A stretch of DNA of 64,000 nucleotides from Punica granatum (lineage: Eukaryota > Streptophyta > Magnoliopsida > Myrtales > Lythraceae). Positions 23,258-33,918 of the stretch are shown here, in pieces (within the stretch, counting starts at the first letter, position 1; each line of letters begins with the position of its first letter). The position numbers were made by a program, and so were the translations under genes. Below the pieces are notes generated by a model that saw only the letters and a list, made by a program, of their open reading frames with translations, did no database searches and was not told where the DNA came from. The stretch is taken from the NCBI RefSeq assembly GCF_007655135.1, contig NC_045128.1, forward strand, positions 19,686,811 to 19,750,810, read 5' to 3'.

Positions 23258-26200
23258 CCTTTGCATCATTATCTTTAATCACTTCTTGAACTTCACTCTC
23301 TCTCAAGCCAATCTCTCTCAAGAACTCTCTCAAACCTCAGCCCATCCCCTCATTTCCGTCCCCCCTTGCCAAGGCCGAAACCGGCCAAAACCGCCGGAAA
23401 ACCATCCGGTATTCCGGTAACCACCCGACCCGACTTAACCCAAAAATTCTCAAACTTCATAGCCTACATATTTCCTACCCCCTAAGTGCATTTCCGGACT
23501 TGGATTTTCGATTTAAGGTCCCCAAGACCCCGTTCCGGCCGAAATTGCAATCGGGTCCCGAGACCCTCACCGCGCGCACCGAACACTAACGGCGTGCCGT
23601 TTCATCCCACGACCTCGGAGAGTCGTGCCATCACATTTAAAGGGTTCCTCACAACCCTCACCCTCTCTCGTGAAGAGGTGGTCACGATCCGAGGGCCGAC
23701 CAACCGTGCACGACCTCCGTTTTGCCCATTTTCGCTAACCAGTTTTCTGTGTTTTCACTGGAACTTCTCTCATCATTTCCGACTTATTCAGGGTTCGGCA
23801 CGCTCGGAGCTTTCCGTGCCCACCTAGATCTGCCTCTTAGGAGTCCAACGAGCCCGACCTCGCCCCATTCCGTGGTCGGAGCGAGCCTGCCAAGCCGTTT
23901 TCCCGCGGTTGTCGCAGCCGCGCCTACCCGGGTCGCCTACTGCCCTTCGCCCTAACCGAGTCTTCCGACTCTCAAAGACCACTTCCCCGACTCTTTTCCT
24001 CGTGCACGAGGCTAGGTAACATCCCTCTACAACTTAGAAGAACTAGGATCTCCGATCTTTATGTATGTGAAGTGTTTATATGATTTTAAAAGTCGGTATG
24101 CATGCAAGATTTCATTTTTCTCTTAGATGCGGACTCCCCGTGCATTTCCATGCAACGTATGATGTTAAACTCGTCCACATGACCGTGCCGTGTCCATATA
24201 ATGTTTAACCTTGCGTGGCATGACGGGAAAGGACTCGGATCGAGGTCGGAGAAATCCTCCCGACTCGTGTGGGTCACGGAAGCTCACGGCCACCCTCGGA
24301 AGAAAGTGGCCGAGAGCTTCCATGGACCGTACGAGTCCGGGAGGCTTTCCCCTACCTCGAGACGGGTCGGTTCCCGTGTTTTTACTTATTTCGTTATTAT
24401 TCGAGTCAAGACCGTCCCATTATTTCCGTTTGAATACCTTGCTTATGCACATTTATGTGATCTCATGTAACCATAGTCGTGTCGGGATAAAGATGACTAG
24501 AAAATGTGTTATTATCATGATTAATGTGTTGTGTATGCAAGGAATGATCCGAAATGGTGCGGGAGATCGCTCAAAACTCGAGACAAGTCAAGGGTCACTC
24601 GGCTTCTTCCTTTGGGAAGTGGCCGAGAGTCCCCCCGACTCCTTCCGAGTTTAAGCCGACCTCCCTAGTCATTTCGAACCACTCCTTGGAATTGGATGTC
24701 TTAATGCTCGGACCTTATTGTTAGATACGTGGTAGATACGTGATTGACGTGTTGGTTTTGGATAATCACTCACCGAACCCAATGTCCATGATGTCGGGCC
24801 ATCATCATCGAATAATTTCACGAACGGGGAAATGGGACGAATCATTCGGTTAATTAAACCGCTTGGATTAAATAATTGGGTTAATCGATCCTCAATTTGT
24901 AAAAACGCATCGATGGTTTACGGAATGGCAAGAATGCCCTTTTTTATCAAAATTCACAATCTCAAAATACCGAGACACGCAACACGAATAGAATTGACGT
25001 CTAGTGAGTACTCACGTGCCTTGACTCGAGTCCGGGCCCAATTTGAGGCGGCCCGAGTCAGGGCACGAGAGTCCTTCTTAGACTCCTTCGCGTGACGCAA
25101 ATCTCCAATTTATACACGAACATCACAATTTTATCATCCAAGGGCATAACCGTCATTCCATGATTCACCGATACCCTAGGCTTTAGGGAGTTGGAAACAC
25201 CTAGAGCTATGAACGAGAAAGGACAACCCGTTCGGGTGCGAGTTTCATTCGCGTGGTCCATTTCGTTTGTTTTCGGTGTTTCTTTCTTTCTATCATAGAT
25301 TCGGTGGGGAGTATTTTATTTCAGTTACAAAACACCAAGGACCGGACTAATTGTGCACCCGACTTATTCAAATATTAGATAATGGATAGGCGGAATATTA
25401 GATTCCAATCTAGAGTCGAAACACGAGTTTGGTTAATTCGGTGAAACCACAGTGACACTTAACTAAATAAGAGTCATAAGACAAACACACACATGTAATC
25501 GGCTTAGAACCTTATCCTAGCCCGCCCTCTATGTTTGCCTAGGTTAGATGCATTGTTTGCCAATCAACCACGGGTAATAACTGATTAAATCACGTACATT
25601 CGGCCTAATACACAATTCGTTGATATTCACCGACACTTATCAGTTGTTGTCAGTTGCTTTCTGTATCATGTCAGTTATGTCAGTTTTCTTCCATTTTATT
25701 CTTGCTTTTTGATGATTTATTGCGGTTCGGGCCTGAACTCATAGGTTACGTGTTGCACGGGGTCCAACGCCCCAAATCACCGAACACGAGGTCCAACGCC
25801 TCTTAATTCATCGAGCGCGTGCAACCCGAGTGCGGAATGGGATCTAGCCTCGAGTCACCATCACACTCCAAATATGGCCTATGTGGAAGGCAATTTGGAT
25901 TGGACGCGTGAAACGTGTTTAGATATCACCCGGGAGCTCGATCGGTCCAACGATTACAGTGGAAACAAACCGGTTCTCCTGCAAATCGTCGGTTCGATTG
26001 GACCCGACCCTCGGCTCCTTGAGCCCGCGTTGCCCTAATCTGTTTATCGGTTATTCAAACTACACGGTGAGCCGGAGCGGAATATTGGCCCAATGCAAAC
26101 CGATCGGGATCCATTTACTTATTCATTTACACTTTGTAATTATTCGAGAGAACATTGTGAGGATTTTATTTGTATGTTCATTCATTCATTTGTAAGGATC

Positions 26201-26512
26201 CCCGATCGGCAAGCGAGAGGTCCGAGTATCGAATTGGTTAAGTTGGTCTATCATCACCGAAGGATGAGTAAGCTTGAATAATCGTGATATCGGTTCGCGC
26301 AGGGAATCGACCGTATTGGTCCGATGAACTGTAACGACAAGATAGTGAACCGATCCCTCGAACACACAGGCCTACTCATCTTTCGGGTTCTTGGCCCAAC
26401 TCAATCAACTTATCGAATTTACGGTGTCAAAACGGGCGAGTCGAGCGCAACCCTAAATCACGCGGTAAATAAACAAAAATGGCAAACCTAGCAAGCTAGA
26501 GTACCGAAAAGG

Positions 26513-26535
26513 CGTGCGGGATATAGGCCCGCACG
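26513..26535 (+). other. Conserved 8-bp-stem hairpin near LTR 3' end
   Basis: CGTGCGGG, 7-nt loop, CCCGCACG. The same stem with a different loop is at 50554-50576 in the Ogre LTR on the opposite strand, and in the 3' LTR of the LARD. Confidence 0.7.
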
Positions 26536-26635
26536 TAATAGAACCCCCGAATTCGGAACTTTCGGTTCCGCACGACCATTGCCTTAGCATTTAGGTGTAC
26601 CCCGTACCCCTAGACCCGGGTAACTTGCCGGCCCT

Positions 26636-26649
26636 CGACCTTCGGGTCG
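26636..26649 (+). other. Conserved UNCG tetraloop hairpin near LTR 3' end
   Basis: CGACC-TTCG-GGTCG, a five-pair stem closed by C(UUCG)G in RNA. In the Ogre LTR the same stem carries UACG (50438-50451, 17665-17678 on -), also of the stable UNCG class. Confidence 0.7.
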
Positions 26650-26782
26650 TAAAATGGCAAGTGGCGACTCCTTCTCACGTGCGTCCGTCGCGCGTCCCCG
26701 GGAAGGTGGACACTCCCAAGCCGCGTTTGCTTAGGCGCGCGCATGCGTGCCCCGACGAGATGAAATTCGGGTGCGCACAGCT

Positions 26783-26801
26783 TGGCGACTCCGCTGGGGA
26801 C
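26783..26801 (+). promoter_or_regulatory. LARD primer binding site
   Basis: TGGCGACTCCGCTGGGGAC begins three bases after the LTR end. This form of primer site is typical of the Ogre/Tat lineage, reported as complementary to a tRNA-Arg (from memory). It primes minus-strand synthesis. Confidence 0.88.
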
Positions 26802-27330
26802 ATCTAGAGGGTTCAGGCTCAATCCCGTTTGCTTGCTTGCTTGTTTATTTACTGCTTTCCGTCGTTTACTGCTTATCTACTTACGTACATTTATTTCATG
26901 CATGCATTGCATATCATGCTAGCTTTAGGCACCTCGTCCGAAATCCCACGGGCGCCAAAGTAGGAAGCTATGTTAGTCAGAGGTTCCGAGTAAGGGAACG
27001 GATCGAGTCGGCTATGCCACCGAACCGGCCCCCAAAGATCCTCGCTCGATTTCAAGGAATTCACACCCTTGAGTCGGGAGCCCCCATCCATAAATAGCAC
27101 GGTCCCTGTAGCACCAAACCATGCATCGTGTTATGCCTCCACGCAAGCCTTCAACCCGACTCCGACAAATAGTCCATCAGGTCGGCCTGCGTGCCACTTT
27201 GAGTCTCTTCTATTTCGAGAGTGATGTACATGTACCTTGTAATTTATATTAAGCCGTGGGCATTTACTCTCTTCGTACACATGCATCATGCGGTTTTCAA
27301 AAATTAGGATGTCATTCATGTTGACGAGTC
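26802..27330 (+). other. LARD leader, homologous to the Ogre leader
   Basis: From about 26926 to 27095 it aligns closely with the Ogre leader (49985-50145, - strand); both contain GAGGTTCCGAGTAAGGGAAC. Weaker similarity goes on to about 27320. This untranslated stretch next to the primer site is where packaging signals usually lie. No gene. Confidence 0.78.
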
Positions 27331-29555
27331 CTAAACGGATTTTCCTATCGTCTTGGTAAGGGACGCCTTGCTCGGCCTCCTGCCCGCGCCTCGACAAAGT
27401 CCACCATCACACGAGGACCTCACCGACTCGCCACAGAACGCGAATGGGGTATATTCCGGGACAACATGATCGACCTCATCAACACTAGGTTCGATCACCG
27501 AGAGGTTGCTGAGAGATAAAGAACTCGCCGGCCAACCACCTTAAAGGGAGCTCCCCCAAACCCGTGCCAAGATGCAGAGATGCGGTCAGGAGCTTGCTTG
27601 AGCGAACGCCGCCCTGGAGAGATCTAGGAAAGGGCCTCATGAAGACCCACACATGCACTCTAGGATAGATATCTCCGCAAGGCCCTCGCCTAGACCCGGT
27701 GCTTTCCAAGGCGGCGCTCGCTCAAACCCCGAGTATGGTGGCAAATCAGCTTAAGGCTCTATTTTACAAAATTTGCATTGTACTTTGAACCTTTCGAGTC
27801 AATGTGAACGACAACATTAGCTTTTGGAAACTCACGCATTGCACGCATCCTATTTATTTACTGTTTTACACGAGAATTAACACTACCACACGGTAGACAA
27901 AGTTGTGACCGCCTTTGCAGGTGGATCTCTCGTGGGCCTCACCCTTCCTCCACGGCGAGACGATCAGTAGCTCAAGGGCCAACCATCCAAGCAACACTAA
28001 CTCCCCATTAATCCCGCGCAATCGATTACGTCATTGCATGGTTGAGCACACGTCCCTCGATGCTACAAGTGCTTCCATCAGCACAACAGTGTGCCCTTTC
28101 CGCGTCGTGCGAGCACACCCCTACCTTGCCCATGCACGCATCCTCGACACACCTTGTGCATGTCTCTCAGTGTGCTTGCATGACGCCTACCAGGCTAGTT
28201 CGCTCCCCTACGCTGTTGCATTCAAATTACGAATAGTTCTTGTTCCTTCATTGCCTTTCCTCTTCCCATTGCAGGAAATAACCGACAAGAAGGCAACTTG
28301 GACCTTGAACGACCACAATTAGGACAATGAACACTTCCCGTCCAGCACCTTGGAACTTCGACATCGAATCCCAACCCTCCCTCCGCAAAAGATCACAGGC
28401 AATAGCTCCGACAAACAGAGCATGGCCCTGCCCACCTGCTACGAAAGTCACTAGCACGGTCACATCTCCGACCGGAGAATGATCCCTACCCACCCTCCGC
28501 TGTGGCCATCAACCAGCCGCCGGGGCAACACGCATTCTTCCTTAAACTCTCTTCTATATATGCATTCATAAATGGGTTCCCGACGTGAACAAACCCTTCT
28601 AGTGGCACTAGGACAGTCCCGAAGACGCCCTATTGATTCTGTCAGATCTGTTCAACTCGCCAGTCCTCTTGGGACCCGGCTCCTCGAGTCTTTCTTAAGA
28701 CGGCTGCGAATGCCAACCCGCAATTGGGGAAAGTACGCCTATACGGCTCACAATCACAGTCTGACCACCCCAGGGTGGTGATGATTAGACTCCCGGAATT
28801 GAGTGTCCCCCACGCGCGGCACCCACGGGTCGCGCGCTGGATGAGGGAACCTCCCATGGGTCCACCTTACATTTCTTACCACACATTTCACCGCATAATC
28901 GCCTAATACATCACTTCCTTTGTTGTATATCACAGGGGCACGCCGGTCACAAGCAAAGAGCGATGCGCGGGTTCACACCTCCTCGATAACTCTATCGGGC
29001 CCTTCACCCTTTTACTTCGATTGGGGAAGAGTCCGACCATGAGGTACCCCCCTAAGGAGCCGAAGACGTGGACAATCGAACGAATCACTCGACATCGATG
29101 CGACCGTCTTCCTTGAACATCCGACAACTTTAACAGCGTGCACCATCCAAGAGGCACGCACTGTAGCGAACAACAAGAAACGATCGGGGACATCGCACTA
29201 GGAGCCTGCCGCAGGCCAACTTAACAAATGAAAACCGGGGCATCCCCGTTTGGACATTCGTACAGGGGAAACATCAGTTGTTTATTCACATAGCAACCGC
29301 ACATTTTCTTAGACAATAGGGGAAGTCCACTTGTAATACTTGCAAGGACAAAAGACGCGAAGTTCGGCTTTGGAGTGCACAAGCATCAGACTTCTGAGAA
29401 AACCAGCCCTCACAAAATTGGGCTAGGACAACAAAGTACATCAAGTCTCCATGGGGCGAAGCAAACAAAAGCAGCCTCGATGATGCAAAGTCGAGGAGTT
29501 TCAAACAAATACAAGGGGCACAATACAGACCCCAGCTGCAAAAAAAACAGAGCGA
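27331..29555 (+). other. LARD internal region of unknown content
   Basis: About 2.2 kb in the position of ORF1/gag in the autonomous relatives. I find no frame with gag, zinc-knuckle or protease motifs, and open frames are short and lack recognisable domains. It may be decayed gag sequence or captured DNA; nothing decides between them here. Confidence 0.5.
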
Positions 29556-29561
29556 AAAGAA

Positions 29562-29615
29562 GCGGGATAAACCCGCCAATGAAGAGAGAGAGAAAAGAAG
29601 CGGGAAAAACCCGCC
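29562..29615 (+). other. Two GCGGG/CCCGC hairpins
   Basis: GCGGG-ATAAA-CCCGC (29562-29576) and GCGGG-AAAAA-CCCGC (29600-29614), separated by a purine-rich spacer. They lie upstream of the larger hairpin module. Confidence 0.65.
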
Positions 29616-29804
29616 AACAAAAAATGGGGCAATGCCGAGGTTCACCAAAAGCACCGGCACCCCCAATCCAAAAGAAATCAACAAACCCCAACAAAAAGGG
29701 GGGCAGCAGTCCGCAACTCCTTGACGAAGACAAAATATCTCATACTCGGAGGTCGAATTTTTCGAACCCTTCACCCTTGCAAACTCGAGAGACAAAAGAA
29801 TCGA

Positions 29805-29965
29805 GCCCGCTAGGTCGAAAACCCCCCTTTGGGGGCGGCCTAGGCAAAAATTAGGGCAAAAGAGAGGCACGACTGAAAATCCCAAGGCGGGCGGTCGTGG
29901 CAAAAGGAGAGTTCATCCCCTTTAGGTTGAGAGGTACGGCCCCGAGGTGGGTGACCGTAGCAAAA
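29805..29965 (+). other. Post-pol hairpin module, LARD copy (three hairpins)
   Basis: Type A hairpin 29810-29843 (CTAGG ... CCCCC-CTTT-GGGGG ... CCTAG), then type B hairpins 29868-29899 (CACGAC ... GTCGTG) and 29935-29959 (TACGG ... CCGTA). Type A is followed by GCAAAAATTAGGG and type B by GCAAAAGGAGAG, the same tags as in the autonomous elements just after the pol stop. This marks where the deleted pol should end. Confidence 0.75.
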
Positions 29966-30825
29966 GGAGAGCAAAACGAGAGATAAACAAAACAGTCACC
30001 CTAGGCTCTCGCACACTGCGCAAGCTAGGGATCCCCAAGGGAAATGGCCAGGTTATCCACTCCAAAGCGATCCCCGATCGGCTTTTCAACACAATCCAAC
30101 TTTCCAAGGCAGATTCTTTCCCAGGCATACTGGACAACCGAGCACGTCATCCGAGGAGTTTGGCACAGCCCATATCGCGGAAAGACGAGAAGGGGGGTAC
30201 ATTTCGCTGCAGGCGTGAACCCGTGTATCCTTTTAGCTTGGGGCAACGTGCTCTCTAAGCTCTCTCTTTTCTCCTTATCATTTACATAACTCCAAACTGG
30301 ATCACAGTCACCCTTCAATCGACTACCACAAAGCCAAAATCCCAGACAGTCCTTTCCGGGAGCCTAGTCATAACACTTTGGGAAGACTAGACTGAGGTCT
30401 GGTCAAATTTGCGCAGAACTCCCCATACGGGTCACAAACGCAGCCGCCTTGCGCTACCCTGACGAGAAGGGTCCTAAGCCGACAAGCGCGTCGAACAATC
30501 GACGAAGTCGTTAGGGCGTCACTGAGGACGTCTTAATATACCCACGCATGGTCAAGAAAGTCCCTGAAGGCCTCGCCTCGAGGCCTTTGAAAGCGGAATC
30601 CAGTCGTATTTACCGAAGCAAAGTTCTTTACGGGTCACCTAGGGAACCCAAAACTGAAGCGTCGTGTGTCACAATGACATCATCTTCATAAGCATTGGTA
30701 CACCAATACATCGTTAATGACTCACTACGACTTGCTAATGATGTTAGGGTCACAGGTGCCGAGCAGCTAAAACCACGGCAGACGTTGATTCCCGGTCTCA
30801 CGAGATTCGTAGGTGCTCACTATTC
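29966..30825 (+). other. LARD 3' UTR spacer
   Basis: About 860 nt of non-repetitive sequence between the hairpin module and the first minisatellite. No recognisable coding sequence or element boundary. Confidence 0.5.
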
Positions 30826-31790
30826 TGCAGGGCCAAGTCCCGACTTCACTTTTTTTTGCAGGGCCAAGTCCCGACTTCACTTTTCTGCAGGGCCAAGTCC
30901 CGTCCTTACTTTTTTGCAGGGCCAAGTCCCATCCTTACTTTTATGCAGGGCCGAGTCCCGCCTTTATTCTTATGCAGGGCCAAGTCCCATCTTTACTTTT
31001 ATGTAGGGCCAAGTCCCGTCTTTACTCTCATGCAGGGCCAAGTCCCGTCATTACTTTTCTACAGGGCCAAGTCCCATCCTTACTTTTCTGCAGGGCCAAG
31101 TCCCATCTTTACTTTTATGAAGGGCCAAGTCCCGTCATTACTTTTCTGCAGGGCCAAGTCCCGTCTTTATTCTTATGCAGGGCCGAGTCCCGTCTTTACT
31201 TTTATGCAGGGCCGAGTCCCGTCTTTACTCTTATGCAGGGCCGAGTCCCATCTGCAGGGCCAAGACCCACCACCACTCTCATGCAGGGCCAAGTCCCGTC
31301 TTTATTCTTATGCAGGGCCGAGTCCCGTCTTTACTTTTATGCAGGGCCGAGTCCCGTCTTTACTCTTATGCAGGGCCGAGTCCCATCTGCAGGGCCAAGA
31401 CCCACCACCACTCTCATGCAGGGCCAAGTCCCGTCATTACTTTTCTGCAGGGCCAAGTCCCATCTTTACTTTTATGCAGGGCCGAGTCCCGTCTTTACTC
31501 TTATGCAGGGCCGAGTCCCATCTGCAGGGCCAAGACCCACCACCACTCTCATGCAGGGCCCAGTCCCGTCATCACTTTTCTGCAGGGCCGAGTCCCGTCT
31601 TCACTTTTATGCAGGGCCAAGTCCCATCATTACTCTTCTGCAGGGCCGAGCCCCATCTTTACTTTTATGTAGGGCCGAGTCCCGTCTTCACTTTCATGCA
31701 GGGCCAAATCCCATCATTACTTTTCTGCAGGGCCGAGTCCCGTCTTCACCCTCTGCAGGACCGAGTCCTGTCTGTACTTTGCTGCATGGA
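30826..31790 (+). repeat. Minisatellite of 29-31 bp in LARD 3' UTR
   Basis: About 30 tandem copies of TGCAGGGCCAAGTCCCGTCT plus a T-rich tail, with variants GGGCCGAGTCCC and, near the end, a perfect CAGGAC-CGA-GTCCTG hairpin. Because the period is not a fixed multiple of three and the unit has no stop in any forward frame, long open frames run through it. They encode only repeat-derived peptides. Confidence 0.92.
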
Positions 31791-31835
31791 CCCATAAACC
31801 CGTGTCTCTACTTTTCGTAAACTTACAACTTACTG

Positions 31836-33712
31836 CTTTTCGGACTTCGTGTCCACGGACTTCGCGTCCATTTTACTGCTTTTCTCGGGCTTCGGCCTAG
31901 TGAATTTACTGCTTTCCGGACTTCGCGTCCACGGACTTCGCGTCCACGGACTTCGCGTCCATTTTACTGCTTTTCTCGGGCTTCGGCCTAGTGATTTTAC
32001 CGCTTTCCGGACTTCGCGTCCACGGACTTCGCGTCCATTTTACTGCTTTCCTCGGGCTTCGGCCTAGTGAATTTACTGCTTTCCGGACTTCGCGTCCATT
32101 TTACTGCTTTTCTCGGGCTTTGGCCTAGTGATTTTACCGCTTTCCGGACTTCGCGTCCACGGACTTCGCGTCCATTTTACTGCTTTCCTCGGGCTTCGGC
32201 CTAGTGAATTTACTGCTTTCCGGACTTCGCGTCCACGGACTTCGCGTCCATTTTACTGCTTTTCTCGGGCTTCGGCCTAGTGATTTTACCACTTTCCGGA
32301 CTTCGTGTCCACGGACTTCGCGTCCATTTTACTGCTTTCCTCGGGCTTCGGCCTAGTGAATTTACTGCTTTCCGGACTCCGCGTCCACGGACTTCGCGTC
32401 CATTTTACTGCTTTTCTCGGGCTTCGGCCTAGTGAATTTACTGCTTTCCGGACTTCGCGTCCACGGACTTCTCATCCACGGACTTCGCGTCCATTTTACT
32501 GCTTTCCTCGGGCTTCGGCCTAGTGAATTTACTGCTTTCCGGACTTCGCGTCCACGGACTTCGCGTCCATTTTACTGCTTTCCTCGGGCTTCGGCCTAGT
32601 GAATTTACTGCTTTCCGGACTTCGCGTCCACGGACTTCGCGTCCATTTTACTGCTTTCCTCGGGCTTCGGCCTAGTGAATTTACTGCTTTTCGGACTTCG
32701 CGTCCACGGACTTCGCGTCCATTTTACTGCTTTCCTCGGGCTTCGGCCTAGTGAATTTACTGCTTTCCGGACTTCGCGTCCACGGACTTCGCGTCCATTT
32801 TATTGCTTTCCTCGGGCTTCGGCCTAGTGAATTTACTGCTTTACGGACTCCTCGTCCACGGACTTCGCGTCCATTTTACTGCTTTCCTCGGGCTTCGGCC
32901 TAGTGAATTTACTGCTTTCCGGACTTCGCGTCCACGGACTTCGCGTCCATTTTACTGCTTTCCTCGGGCTTCGGCCTAGTGAATTTACTGCTTTCCGGAC
33001 TTCGCGTCCATTTTACTGCTTTTCTCGGGCTTCGGCCTAGTGATTTTACCGCTTTCCGGACTTCGCGTCCATTTTACTGCTTTTCTCGGGCTTCGGCCTA
33101 GTGAATTTACTGCTTTCCGGACTTCGCGTCCACGGACTTCGCGTCCATTTTACTGCTTTTCTCGGGCTTCGGCCTAGTGATTTTACCGCTTTCCGGACTT
33201 CGCGTCCATTTTACTGCTTTTCTCGGGCTTCGGCCTAGTGAATTTACTGCTTTCCGGACTTCGCGTCCACGGACTTCGTGTCCATTTTACTGCTTTTCTC
33301 GGGCTTCGGCCTAGTGATTTTACCGCTTTCCGGACTTCGCGTCCATTTTACTGCTTTTCTCGGGCTTCGGCCTAGTGAATTTACTGCTTTCCGGACTTCG
33401 CGTCCACGGACTTCGCGTCCATTTTACTGCTTTTCTCGGGCTTCGGCCTAGTGATTTTACCGCTTTCCGGACTTCGCGTCCACGGACTTCGCGTCCATTT
33501 TACTGCTTTCCGGACTTCGCGTCCACCTTTACTGCTTTCCTCGGGCTTCGGCCTAGTAACTTTATTGCTTTCTGGACTTCGCGTCCACCTTTACTGCTTT
33601 CCTCGGGCTTCGGCCTAGTAACTTTATTGCTTTCCGGACTTCGCGTCCACTTTACTGCTTCCCACGGGCCTTGGCCCTACACATACTGTCATGTGGGCTT
33701 AGGCCCCTCATC
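31836..33712 (+). repeat. Minisatellite of 61-76 bp with UUCG hairpins in LARD 3' UTR
   Basis: More than 20 copies built from GGACTTCGCGTCC (one to three times per unit), a TTTTACTGCTTTCC linker and CGGGCTTCGGCCTAG. GGAC/GTCC and GGC(TTCG)GCC can form hairpins. Near the right end the second stem changes to GGGC-CTTG-GCCC and GGGC-TTAG-GCCC, keeping the pairing. Confidence 0.92.
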
Positions 33713-33834
33713 TACATTTCGTAATTTCCGCTTCTCAACCATATGATTACCTTGTGACAGATTCGGGCACTTTTGCATATCCTCCCTAAGTATCCAATGC
33801 GGAGGGGCGAGCCACTACAGGGAGTGACAACAAG

Positions 33835-33902
33835 GCGGTCGCCGGGACCAAAAAGGGATGCCTCTCATGATCTTTGGTTACCTCCTCTAATCGAGCACGC
33901 AA
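33835..33902 (+). other. Conserved block just upstream of the polypurine tract (LARD)
   Basis: Includes TCTTTGGTTACCTCCTCTAA and TCGAGCACGCAACC. Close relatives lie at 62275-62340 in the + Tat element and, on -, at 38944-38990 in the Ogre. Confidence 0.75.
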
Positions 33903-33918
33903 CCAAAGAGGGGCAAGC
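33903..33918 (+). promoter_or_regulatory. LARD polypurine tract
   Basis: CCAAAGAGGGGCAAGC directly before the 3' LTR start TGTCAGC. It primes plus-strand synthesis and is the same core as in the other two Tat elements. Confidence 0.88.

Larger units (their letters stand above)
21940..26779 (+). repeat. LARD 5' LTR (4840 nt)
   Basis: Starts TGTCAGCACCCC and ends TGCGCACA, directly followed by the primer site. It contains a palindrome cluster of the type AGCCGCGGCT at about 22930-23010, a TATA box at 23250 and conserved hairpins near its 3' end. No coding gene was recognised in it. Confidence 0.95.

Noticed and set aside
26783..26801. Possible tRNA gene fragment
   Set aside because: Only the 3'-end complement of a tRNA is present, in the primer-site position; no tRNA fold around it.
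29286..29903. A 205-codon frame on - rich in Phe, Leu and Cys that looks membrane-like
   Set aside because: It is antisense to purine-rich LARD 3' UTR sequence; the hydrophobic look is the complement of A/G-rich DNA.
30813..31820. A 335-codon open frame with regular MQGQVPSLLF-type repeats, possibly a repeat protein
   Set aside because: It is the translation of a non-coding minisatellite; equivalent open stretches exist in other frames and there is no domain or proper start.
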